Below are positions 42,552-50,361 of a stretch of DNA of 64,000 bases, in pieces. The position numbers were made by a program, and so were the translations under genes. The stretch comes from Gemmatimonadota bacterium (GTDB lineage Bacteria; Gemmatimonadota; Gemmatimonadetes; Gemmatimonadales; GWC2-71-9). The stretch spans positions 1 through 64,000 of the forward strand of contig QHUL01000051.1 of assembly GCA_003222115.1 (NCBI GenBank), given 5' to 3'. How positions within the stretch are numbered: position 1 is the first letter of the stretch; each line of letters begins with the position of its first letter. A model generated the notes under the pieces. It ran no database searches and was not told where the DNA came from. It saw only the letters and a program-made list of their open reading frames with translations.

Positions 42552-43481
42552 GTGGTGACCGCCGGCGACGTGCGGGAGGCGGCTGCCGCGCTCCAGGGGG
42601 TCGTGGTGCGCACCCCCCTCCGCTATGTCGCGGCCCTCGACGCCTACCTCAAGCTCGAGAACCTCCAGGCCATCGGGGCGTTCAAGCTGCGGGGCGCCTA
42701 CAACGCCATCCGCAAGCTGCCCGAGGCGGCGCGCCGGCGCGGCGTCATCACGTACTCGAGCGGCAACCACGGGCAAGCGGTGGCCTATGCGGCGCAGCGC
42801 GTGGGGGTGCGGGCCGTGATCGTGATGCCGGAGACGGCGCCCGCGATCAAGGTCGCCGGCGTGAGGAAGTGGGGTGGCGAGGTGGTGTTGGCGGGGCGCA
42901 CCTCCGAGGACCGGCATCGTGCCGCGCAAGCGATCGCCGCGCGGGAGGGGCTCGCCGTGGTGCCCCCCTTCGATCACCCGGACGTCGTGGCGGGCCAGGC
43001 GACGGTCGGGCTCGAGATCGCGGAGGAGCTGCCGGACGTGCAGACGGTGGTGGTGCCGGTCGGCGGGGGCGGGCTCATCTCCGGCGTGGTCGTGGGGCTG
43101 GCGGCGGCTGGCAGCCGCGCCGCGGTGTGGGGCGTCGAGCCCGAGGGCGCGCCCAAGCTGCAGCGCTCGCTCGCGGCCGGCCGGCCGACGCGGCTCGAGC
43201 GCACCGAGAGCATCGCGGACGGCTTGATCACGCTCACCGTGGGCGACGTCCCGTTCGCGCACCTGGTGGAGCATCGCGCGCAGGTCGGGGGCGTCGCGCT
43301 GGTGGACGACGAGAGCCTTCGCGAGGCGGTACATTTTCTGTGGCGGGAGTGCCGCCTCGCGGTCGAGCCCTCCGGCGCGGCGACGACGGCGGCGCTGCGG
43401 TCCCGCGCGCTGCAGCCGCGTGCCCCCACGGTGCTCGTGGTGAGTGGCGGTAACGTCGATCCCTCGTTGCTCGAGGCGTGA
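42552..43481 (+). CDS. Threonine dehydratase-like PLP enzyme (fold type II)
   Basis: This 309-residue PLP enzyme has the Schiff-base lysine in IGAFKLRGAYNAI, the SSGNHGQAVA phosphate-binding segment and PVGGGGLISG. No regulatory ACT domain is present, so it resembles catabolic threonine dehydratase or serine racemase rather than feedback-regulated IlvA. It deaminates threonine or serine to a 2-oxo acid. It begins at GTG 42552 immediately after gyrA and overlaps the following GGDEF gene by 4 bases (GTGA). Confidence 0.87.
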   Translation: MVTAGDVREAAAALQGVVVRTPLRYVAALDAYLKLENLQAIGAFKLRGAYNAIRKLPEAARRRGVITYSSGNHGQAVAYAAQRVGVRAVIVMPETAPAIKVAGVRKWGGEVVLAGRTSEDRHRAAQAIAAREGLAVVPPFDHPDVVAGQATVGLEIAEELPDVQTVVVPVGGGGLISGVVVGLAAAGSRAAVWGVEPEGAPKLQRSLAAGRPTRLERTESIADGLITLTVGDVPFAHLVEHRAQVGGVALVDDESLREAVHFLWRECRLAVEPSGAATTAALRSRALQPRAPTVLVVSGGNVDPSLLEA

Positions 43482-44923
43482 CTCCGGTGGCGGAAGGCGC
43501 GGGCAAGATCCTCGTCGCCGACGACGACCAGTCGCTCGTGCGCACCCTCTCCTGGATCCTCAAGGAGAACGGGTACGAGGTCGTGGTCGCCCCGGGCGGG
43601 GAGAACCTCCTCGGGAGGCTCGAGGAGGAGCGGCCGCAGCTCTTGCTCCTCGACATCATGATGCCCAAGGTCGACGGCCTGCAGCTGCTCCAGAAGATGA
43701 AGGCCGACGACCGGTTCCGGGACCTCCCGGTGCTGATGATCTCGTCCATGCCGCCCGAGGAGGCGACCGTGAAGTCGCTCGGCCTCGGCGCGGCGGACTT
43801 CATCCCCAAGCCGTTCCGCGTGCGCGAGCTGCTGGCGCGCGTCAAGGCGCACATCCGCGCCGCCCAGGAGCTCGCGCGGGCGCGCGAAGAGGCGCAGACG
43901 CGGGCCGCCATCGTGGACATCCTCCACGAGGTCACCGACTCCCTCAAGCCGGACGAGATCTACCACATCCTGGTGCGCCGCGTGGCGCGGGTGCTGCACA
44001 TCTCCAAGTGCTCGATGGTGCTCGCCAAGGCCGGCGACCAGATGGGCGTCGTGGTGGCGGCCTACGAGAACCCGATGCTGCGGAACCTCCAGATCGAGCT
44101 GGCCCGCTACCCGGAGATCCAGCGCGGCCTCACCACGGGACGCCCCGTGCTCGTCGAGGACGTCAGCACGGACCCGCTGTACGCCGACGAGCGCGTGCGG
44201 TGGCAGCGCGACGGGATCAACGTACCGACCCGCTCCGCCGTGGCGCTGCCGTTCTCCATGAAGGAGCAGCCCGTGGGCGTGTTCTTCCTGCGTACCACGG
44301 GCGAGGATCCGCCCCTGACCCGCGCCGACGCGCAGTTCGCCGAGACGGTGATCCGCACGGCGGTGGCGGCGATCGAGAAGGCGTACGTCTTCGAGACCGC
44401 GGTGTCGGATAAGAAGCGCCTCGAGAAGCTCGCCGCCACGGACGCCCTCACCGGCTGCCTCAACCGGCGCGCGCTCTCCGAGGAGCTCGAGGCGGAGATC
44501 GACCGCGCGCGGCGTTACAATCTGGCGCTCACGATCATCCTCGCGGACATCGACCGCTTCAAGCTCGTCAACGACACGCGCGGGCACATTGCGGGGGACT
44601 CAGTGCTGCGCCAAGTTGGAGAGTTGCTGCGTCGGGAGGCCCGCTCGGTAGACCTCGTGGCGCGCTACGGCGGTGAGGAGTTCGTGGTGGTGATGCCCGA
44701 GACGGCGCTGCACGGCGCGGCGATCTTCGCCGAGCGGTTGCGGCGCCGCGTCATGCACCACGACTTCGCCGATCCGGGGGAGAACCCGCTCAACCTGACG
44801 ATCTCGATCGGGCTCGCCTCCTTCCCCGAGGACCGCATTTCGGGAGCCGACAGCTTCGTGGCGCTGGCCGACCAGGCCCTCTATCGCGCGAAGAACGAAG
44901 GGCGCAACTTGGTGCGTCAATGA
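43478..44923 (+). CDS. REC-GAF-GGDEF diguanylate cyclase
   Basis: The 481-residue protein has a receiver domain (acidic residues ADDD at 15-17, phosphoacceptor D59 in LLLLDIMMPKVDG). A GAF-like sensor (about residues 150-310) follows, then a diguanylate cyclase domain with RYGGEEFVVVMPET. The GGEEF active site and an inhibitory I-site RSVD five residues upstream are intact, so it should make cyclic-di-GMP under product control. It is coupled by 4-base overlaps to the dehydratase before it and the kinase after it. A partner histidine kinase is not adjacent. Confidence 0.92.
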   Translation: MTPVAEGAGKILVADDDQSLVRTLSWILKENGYEVVVAPGGENLLGRLEEERPQLLLLDIMMPKVDGLQLLQKMKADDRFRDLPVLMISSMPPEEATVKSLGLGAADFIPKPFRVRELLARVKAHIRAAQELARAREEAQTRAAIVDILHEVTDSLKPDEIYHILVRRVARVLHISKCSMVLAKAGDQMGVVVAAYENPMLRNLQIELARYPEIQRGLTTGRPVLVEDVSTDPLYADERVRWQRDGINVPTRSAVALPFSMKEQPVGVFFLRTTGEDPPLTRADAQFAETVIRTAVAAIEKAYVFETAVSDKKRLEKLAATDALTGCLNRRALSEELEAEIDRARRYNLALTIILADIDRFKLVNDTRGHIAGDSVLRQVGELLRREARSVDLVARYGGEEFVVVMPETALHGAAIFAERLRRRVMHHDFADPGENPLNLTISIGLASFPEDRISGADSFVALADQALYRAKNEGRNLVRQ

Positions 44924-46002
44924 GCGAACGCCGCTGTCCCAAGTGCGGGACCGTTTACCCCGGCAACCCGCGGTTCTGCCCTCGCGACGGCAGCATGCTC
45001 GTCGAGGTGCAGGCGAGGCCCAGGCCCGCCGGCGCTGCGAACGCGGGAACCGGCGTGCGCACGCCAGCCACTCCTCCCAAAGGGCCGGGCCTCGACCGCG
45101 CCTCCTCGCTCTCGAACCAGATCCTCGATGCCCGCTATCAGGTGCTGCGGAAGCTCGGCGAGGGCGGGATGTCCTACGTCTACCTCGCCAAGGAGGTCTC
45201 CTCCGGCGAGGAAGTCGCGGTCAAGGTGCTCTCGCCGCGCCTCGCGACCGACCGCAGCTCCGTGGAACGGCTGCGTCGCGAGGCCGGGCTCGCCATGCGG
45301 CTCGACCACCAGAACGTCTGCCGCATCATGCGGCTTGGGGAGTCGGAAGACGGACTGATCTATCTCGTGATGCCGTTCCTGAACGGGGAGCTGCTGTCGG
45401 ACCGCGAGGTGAAAGGCGGGCCGATGGAGGTGGCGAAGGGCGTGGACGTCCTGTGCCAGGTCTGCGCGGGGCTGCACCACGCGCACGAGCTGCAGATCGT
45501 GCACCGGGACCTGAAGCCGGAGAACATCATGCTCGTGCCCGAGGACGGCGGCCGGGAGCGGGCCGTGGTGATGGACTTCGGCCTCGCCAAGGAGCGGCGC
45601 GTCGACCCCGCCATCGCGAAGCTCACGGCGACCGGGATCATCCTCGGCACCCCCGAGTTCATGAGCCCCGAGCAGATCCGGGGGAAGACGCTGGACGCGC
45701 GCAGCGACGTCTACGCCGTGGGGATCGTGGCGTTCGAGCTGTTCACCGGGAAGCTGCCGTTCAAGGGCCGGAACGCCCAGGAGATGATGATCGCCCGCCT
45801 GCGAGGCTCGCCGATGCCGCTGCGCCAGGTGCGGTCCGACGTCCCGGCCAGCCTCGAGAAGGCGCTTGCCAAGGCGATGGAGACGAACCCCGATAACCGC
45901 TACCCGACCGCGCTCGACTTCGCCGAGGCGCTGGCCGCCACGGCCGAGGCCGGCCCGGCGGGCGGCGGCCTGCTCGGAAGGATCAAAGAGAAGCTGAAGT
46001 GA
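44920..46002 (+). CDS. Ser/Thr protein kinase with N-terminal zinc ribbon
   Basis: This 360-residue protein starts with a short zinc-ribbon-like segment (CPKCGTVYPGNPRFCPRDGS, Cys6, Cys9 and Cys20). A Pro/Ala linker and a Hanks-type kinase domain (about 73-330) follow, with GEGGMSYVY, VAVKVL, IVHRDLKPENIML and GTPEFMSPEQIRG. No membrane helix is seen. The ATGA overlap with the GGDEF gene suggests that kinase and c-di-GMP signalling are expressed together. The substrate is unknown. Confidence 0.92.
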   Translation: MSERRCPKCGTVYPGNPRFCPRDGSMLVEVQARPRPAGAANAGTGVRTPATPPKGPGLDRASSLSNQILDARYQVLRKLGEGGMSYVYLAKEVSSGEEVAVKVLSPRLATDRSSVERLRREAGLAMRLDHQNVCRIMRLGESEDGLIYLVMPFLNGELLSDREVKGGPMEVAKGVDVLCQVCAGLHHAHELQIVHRDLKPENIMLVPEDGGRERAVVMDFGLAKERRVDPAIAKLTATGIILGTPEFMSPEQIRGKTLDARSDVYAVGIVAFELFTGKLPFKGRNAQEMMIARLRGSPMPLRQVRSDVPASLEKALAKAMETNPDNRYPTALDFAEALAATAEAGPAGGGLLGRIKEKLK

Positions 46003-46003
46003 G

Positions 46004-47098
46004 ATGCAGCGGTTCCCGCCGTTCGACCCGCCGGAATACGTCAACTGGAAGCCCGATGCGGCGCTGGTGAAGGCGTACCGGGCGACGATCGAGGCCGACT
46101 CCGAGCGCGCGGCCGTCGTCTCCGCGCTCTCCCCCGATGCCAAGCTGGCCCTCTACGCCGGGTTGCTGCGCGCCCGGCTGCACGACATCCAGTTGCAGCG
46201 CTGGGTCCGGACCGGCGTGATCTCCAAGGCGTGGCTCGGGACGGGCGAGGAGGGGACCACCGTCGGCCCGGTACACGCGCTGGAGCGCGGCTCGGACGTC
46301 GTGGCGCCGATGATCCGCAACGCCGCCGCCTGCTGCGAGTTGGGGATGCCCATCGCCGACATGCTGCGCGCCTACCTCGCGACCGACGACTCCCCCTCCC
46401 GCGGCCGCGACCTGCACGTGGGAGCCTGGACCCACGGCGTGCTCCAGCCCATCTCGCACGTGGGGGACATGGTGCCCGTCGTCACGGGCATCGCGCTCAC
46501 CTTCAAGATGCGGGGCGAGCGCCGCGTCGCCCTCACGTGGGTGGGGGACGGCTCCACCAAGACGGCCGCCGCGCACGAAGCCACGAACTTCGCCGCTGTC
46601 CAGCGGGTGCCCGCGATCTTCATCCTTCAGAACAACCAGGTGGCGCTCGGCACGCGGCTCGACCAGCATCACCTCCCCGGCGATTTCCGCGAATGGCCCG
46701 CGCAGTACGGAGTGTGGGGCGCCCAGTTCGACGGCAACAACGTGCTCGACGCCTACGCCGCCGCCCGGCTCGCGGCCGCCCGCTGCCGCGACGGCCAGGG
46801 GCCCGCCATGCTCGTTGCCGAGACGTTCCGCATGGGCGGGCACGCGACGCACGACGAGCACGAGGCGCGGGAGACGCTCCCCGCCGAGATGTTCCAGGCC
46901 TGGGGCAAGCGCGACCCCGTCGGCCTGTACGAGGAATACCTGAAGGAGGAAGGACACACGGAGCGGCAGCTGAGCGACGTGGAGGCCGCGGTGACCGCCC
47001 AGGTGGAGCGGGCGGCGGAGGAAGCGCTCGCCAGCCGGGCGAGGATGCCCCCGGGAGAGAGCGCGATCACAGGGGTGTACGCGAAGCGTGGGCCATAG
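46004..47098 (+). CDS. Thiamine-diphosphate-dependent 2-oxoacid dehydrogenase E1 alpha subunit
   Basis: This 364-residue E1-alpha has the ThDP motif beginning GDGSTKTAAAHEATNF and ending QNN, and HVGDMVPVVTGIALTFK, as in pyruvate or branched-chain 2-oxoacid dehydrogenases. It should decarboxylate a 2-oxoacid with the E1-beta subunit, but no beta, E2 or E3 gene is adjacent, so the partner must be elsewhere. A threonine-dehydratase-like enzyme three genes upstream could feed it 2-oxobutyrate, though this is speculation. It starts 1 base after the kinase gene. Confidence 0.88.
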   Translation: MQRFPPFDPPEYVNWKPDAALVKAYRATIEADSERAAVVSALSPDAKLALYAGLLRARLHDIQLQRWVRTGVISKAWLGTGEEGTTVGPVHALERGSDVVAPMIRNAAACCELGMPIADMLRAYLATDDSPSRGRDLHVGAWTHGVLQPISHVGDMVPVVTGIALTFKMRGERRVALTWVGDGSTKTAAAHEATNFAAVQRVPAIFILQNNQVALGTRLDQHHLPGDFREWPAQYGVWGAQFDGNNVLDAYAAARLAAARCRDGQGPAMLVAETFRMGGHATHDEHEARETLPAEMFQAWGKRDPVGLYEEYLKEEGHTERQLSDVEAAVTAQVERAAEEALASRARMPPGESAITGVYAKRGP

Positions 47099-47152
47099 GC
47101 GGGGCGAACGTCCGGCGCGGCGCGGGGTAGCGATTGCCGAGGAGGTGAGCGT

Positions 47153-48292
47153 ATGGCACCCCGGCATATGCTGATCGCGCTCGCGCTGCTCGCCTGCGGT
47201 GCGGAACCGGGCGCGCAGAGCTCGTCGCCGCCCGCGGGACAGGACACGGTCCTGATCGCTGGGCATGCGCTGTACGTCCAGAGCGGCTTCAACGTCAACC
47301 TCTTCGCGGAGGGGCTGGGCGGGGTACGCTCGCTCGCACTCGGTCCCGGGGGGGCCGTGTTCGCCGCGCTCACGGGTGCCGGCACGATCGTCCGGCTCGT
47401 GGACGCGAACGGCGACGGCGTCGCCGACGCGCCAGCCCAGACCGTGCTGAGCGGTCTCAACGGTCCCTTCGGCCTCGCGTTCCGCCGCGACGCGATGTAC
47501 TTCGCCGAGCAGACGACCGTGAAGCGGCTCGACCCGGGGGCGGCGGCGCCCGTCACGCTCGTGTCGGGTCTGCCGAGCGGCGGACACAGCACGCGCACCA
47601 TCGCGTTCGGCCCGGACAATCTGCTGTACGTCGCCGTCGGCTCTTCCTGCAACCTGTGCGTCGAGTCGAACGCGCTGCGCGCCGCGGTCACCCGTTACAA
47701 CCTCGACGGCTCGAGCCCACACACGTTCGCTACGGGCCTGCGCAACTCGGTCGGGCTCGCGTTCCATCCCACGACCGGTGAGCTGTGGGCCAACAACAAC
47801 GACCGCGACGACATCGGCGGCACGACCGACAGGGCGATGACCGACAGCCTCCCCCCCGAGCACGTCAACATCCTCAAGGACGGCAAGTGGTACGGGTGGC
47901 CGCAGTGCTATCTCCCGGGCAAGCCGAACCCGGAATATCCGGGCTTCGACTGCTCCGGGGTCGAGCCGCCGGCGATCACGGACACGGCCCACTCGGCGCC
48001 GCTCGGGCTCGCATTCTACACGGGCACGATGTTCCCGGCGGCGTACCAGGGCGATGCGTTCATGACGTATCACGGCTCCTGGAACCGCTCCGTCCCTACC
48101 GGCGCGAAGGTGGTGCGGGTGCGTGTGCAGAGCGGCCGGCCCACCGCGATCGAGGACTTCGTGACCGGCTGGCAGCTCGCCGGCGGCTCGCGATGGGGCC
48201 GCCCGGTGGGGCTGCTCGTGATGCCGGACGGAGCGCTGCTCGTGAGCGACGACGCCGGGGGACGGATCTGGAGGGTCACGTATGGGCGGTAA
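47153..48292 (+). CDS. Lipoprotein sorbosone/glucose dehydrogenase-like beta-propeller
   Basis: This 379-residue protein has a lipoprotein signal (IALALLAC, Cys15) and a six-bladed propeller resembling PQQ-dependent sorbosone dehydrogenases (GSDH): RTIAFGPDNLLYVAVGSSCN, GLRNSVGLAFHPTTGELWAN and HVNILKDGKWYGWPQC. Such enzymes oxidise sugars in the periplasm. The stop codon TAA lies inside a decamer palindrome that also encodes the next gene's N-terminus. ATG 47168 is an alternative start. Confidence 0.83.
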   Translation: MAPRHMLIALALLACGAEPGAQSSSPPAGQDTVLIAGHALYVQSGFNVNLFAEGLGGVRSLALGPGGAVFAALTGAGTIVRLVDANGDGVADAPAQTVLSGLNGPFGLAFRRDAMYFAEQTTVKRLDPGAAAPVTLVSGLPSGGHSTRTIAFGPDNLLYVAVGSSCNLCVESNALRAAVTRYNLDGSSPHTFATGLRNSVGLAFHPTTGELWANNNDRDDIGGTTDRAMTDSLPPEHVNILKDGKWYGWPQCYLPGKPNPEYPGFDCSGVEPPAITDTAHSAPLGLAFYTGTMFPAAYQGDAFMTYHGSWNRSVPTGAKVVRVRVQSGRPTAIEDFVTGWQLAGGSRWGRPVGLLVMPDGALLVSDDAGGRIWRVTYGR

Positions 48293-49082
48293 TGGGCGGT
48301 ATAGGGCGGTAACAGGCGGGATGGGGGTGGGCGCTGTGGCGGTTGCAGCGGCGGCCTTGTACCGCCCGTTACCGCCTGCTCCCGCCCATTACCGCCCCGA
48401 TGTTCACGCCGAATACGTGAAGTACTCCTCCGCGGGCGGCGCCACGGTCACGGCGTATCTCGCGTATCCCGAACGCAAGGATCGCGCGCCGGGCGTCGTC
48501 GTGATCCACGAGATCTTCGGCCTGTCGGACTGGATCCGCCAGACCACCGAGCAGCTCGCGAAGGACGGGTTCGTCGCGCTGGCGCCGGACCTCCTGTCGC
48601 GCCGCGGCGGCACGCCGGCTTCCAGCGACGAGGCGCGCAAGCTCATCGCGGGTCTCGATCCCGATACGGTCACGCTCGATCTCGACGCGACCGTCGCCTA
48701 CCTGAAGACGCTCAAGGCCGTGCGCGGGGACCGCATCGGGGCGATCGGCTTCTGCTGGGGCGGAGGCCAGAGCTTCCGGTACGCGACGCACAGCCCGACG
48801 CTGCGGGCGTTCGTGGTGTGCTACGGTCCGGCGCCGAGCCTCGCCGATGTCGCGCGCATCCGGGCGAAGGGGCTGGGGGTGTACGCCGAGAACGACGCGC
48901 GCATTGATGGTGGGCTCCCCGACGTCGCGGCGGCGGTGAAGCAGGCAGGGATCGACTACCGCTACGCCGTCTATCCCGGCGTGGGGCACGGATTCCTCCG
49001 GACGCGGGAGAAGGCCGAGGTGGCGGACTCGGCGTGGGGAGCCGTGGTGCGGTTCTTCAGGGAGAACCTGGAGGGGCGGTAA
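48282..49082 (+). CDS. Dienelactone hydrolase-family exported enzyme
   Basis: This 266-residue alpha/beta hydrolase has the Cys nucleophile in GFCWGGG (Cys158), HEIFGLSDW for the oxyanion region and GVGHGF with the catalytic His. Dienelactone hydrolases open cyclic or aromatic-derived lactones; the substrate here is unknown. Its N-terminus is unusual. Residues 1-36 are encoded by a decamer palindrome, and the only hydrophobic core (GVGAVAVAAAALY) comes from the spacer between the arms. It overlaps the upstream GSDH stop by 11 bases and converges with the S41 gene by 26. Confidence 0.85.
   Translation: MGGNGRYRAVTGGMGVGAVAVAAAALYRPLPPAPAHYRPDVHAEYVKYSSAGGATVTAYLAYPERKDRAPGVVVIHEIFGLSDWIRQTTEQLAKDGFVALAPDLLSRRGGTPASSDEARKLIAGLDPDTVTLDLDATVAYLKTLKAVRGDRIGAIGFCWGGGQSFRYATHSPTLRAFVVCYGPAPSLADVARIRAKGLGVYAENDARIDGGLPDVAAAVKQAGIDYRYAVYPGVGHGFLRTREKAEVADSAWGAVVRFFRENLEGR
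48283..48389. repeat. Decamer-repeat palindrome (unit about GGGCGGTAAT)
   Basis: The left arm (48283-48320) has three GGGCGGTA-type units and an AGGCGGG variant. The right arm (48351-48389) has the complementary ACCGCCC units in 10-base steps. A 30-base spacer lies between. It covers the stop codon of the GSDH gene and the first 36 codons of the dienelactone hydrolase. Confidence 0.78.
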
Positions 49083-50361
49083 CGTACTTCCGCGCTTTCT
49101 CCAGCGCCGCGTCTCGACCCGCGAGCACGTCCCCGACCGTCACGGCGACCGGCACCGCGGGGGCGATTCCCTTGCCGACGAACTCCACGCCGTCCGGGAA
49201 CGCGTCCCGGCGCACCGAGAACTGGACGCTCCAGTTCTTGGGCAGCGGGAACGCGGCGGCGTCACTCGGATTGCCGGCCGTGGTCTCGCCGATGATCACG
49301 CCGCGCCCGCTGTTGCGGAAGGCGACGAGCAGGCCTTCGCCGGGGCCGGCGGTGGCCGTCGAGGTGAGCACGGCCACCTGTCCGCCGTAAGCCGGGGCGT
49401 TGGCCCGTGGCGCGATCGTGTCGGGCCCGCCGGCGTACCACGCGCTCGCGGAATCGGCCGGCACGAAGGCGCGAAACCCGGCGCGGTGCTGTGGCGTTCT
49501 CCAACGCACCGTCACGAACGGCTCGACGACGAGTCGAGCGAGGATGTCGTAGGCGTAGCGGCTGCGTCCCTCTGTCAGCTGGCGCAGGTCGAGGACGAGC
49601 CCGCGCACGTTGGTGAAGTCGCGGAAGGCGCGGTCAAACTGCCGCACCACGTCCTCCTCGGCGAGTGAGTTGAGCCGCACGACGACCACGCCGTCCGCCA
49701 GGGAGTCGATCTCGAGCGCGGGCGGCTCGAGCGGCCACCGGTCGTTGAGCGAAACGGAGCGCGTGACGCTGATGCCGCGCATCTCGCCGCCGGGGAGCTT
49801 GAGCGAGAGATGGAGCGGCGTCCCCTTCTCTCCCTGCAGCATCGCGGCCACCGCGCGGCGCCAGCGGTCCGCGGGCGAAGCCGCGGAGATCTCCGGGAGC
49901 ACGGAATCGCGGATCCAGGTCTCGACGGGGATCCCCTGGACCGCGACGACTTCCGCAAGGCGTTCGGGGCGCGCGACCCGCATCTCGTCGTTCTGGGCGT
50001 AGTCGAGGATGAGCGGCCGTCGCTCCACGCTGCGCAGCAGCAGGGGCGGCCGCGCGATGCGGGACCGGAGCGAGGGCGGTGGGATCACCGCCGCGTAGGC
50101 GTCGTTCAGGAGCGCCAGACAGCGGCGCAATCGGCGGTGGAACAGAAGATCGGTCTGGGGCTCGGCGGCGAGCCGCAGGTTGGCGGCGAGCGCCGAATCC
50201 CAGTCCGCCCGCACGCGGTCCCAGAGGGCGAAGTTGTAGCGCGCCTCGGACCACGCCGTCGCGACGGCCTGGGCGCGCTCCGTCGCGGTGAGCTGCTGAG
50301 CGGGTAGCGCGAGCGGTGCCGCCAGGCCGAGCCAGGAAAGGAACGCCCATCGGGTGGTCAC
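49057..50361 (-). CDS. S41-family peptidase homologue lacking the catalytic serine
   Basis: This 434-residue exported protein (signal peptide to LALPAQQ, GTG 50361) has the S41 fold with LVLDLRQLTEG, GGQVAVLTSTATAG and GVIIGETTAGNPS. In active S41 proteases (tricorn, CtpA) a serine lies three residues before a conserved acid in motifs such as TSASAAE. Here the matching codons read AGPGE, with Gly in place of Ser. The protein is therefore probably a non-proteolytic scaffold or regulator. Its start overlaps the divergent phosphoesterase start by 8 bases. Confidence 0.8.
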   Translation of the reverse strand: MTTRWAFLSWLGLAAPLALPAQQLTATERAQAVATAWSEARYNFALWDRVRADWDSALAANLRLAAEPQTDLLFHRRLRRCLALLNDAYAAVIPPPSLRSRIARPPLLLRSVERRPLILDYAQNDEMRVARPERLAEVVAVQGIPVETWIRDSVLPEISAASPADRWRRAVAAMLQGEKGTPLHLSLKLPGGEMRGISVTRSVSLNDRWPLEPPALEIDSLADGVVVVRLNSLAEEDVVRQFDRAFRDFTNVRGLVLDLRQLTEGRSRYAYDILARLVVEPFVTVRWRTPQHRAGFRAFVPADSASAWYAGGPDTIAPRANAPAYGGQVAVLTSTATAGPGEGLLVAFRNSGRGVIIGETTAGNPSDAAAFPLPKNWSVQFSVRRDAFPDGVEFVGKGIAPAVPVAVTVGDVLAGRDAALEKARKYVTAPPGSP

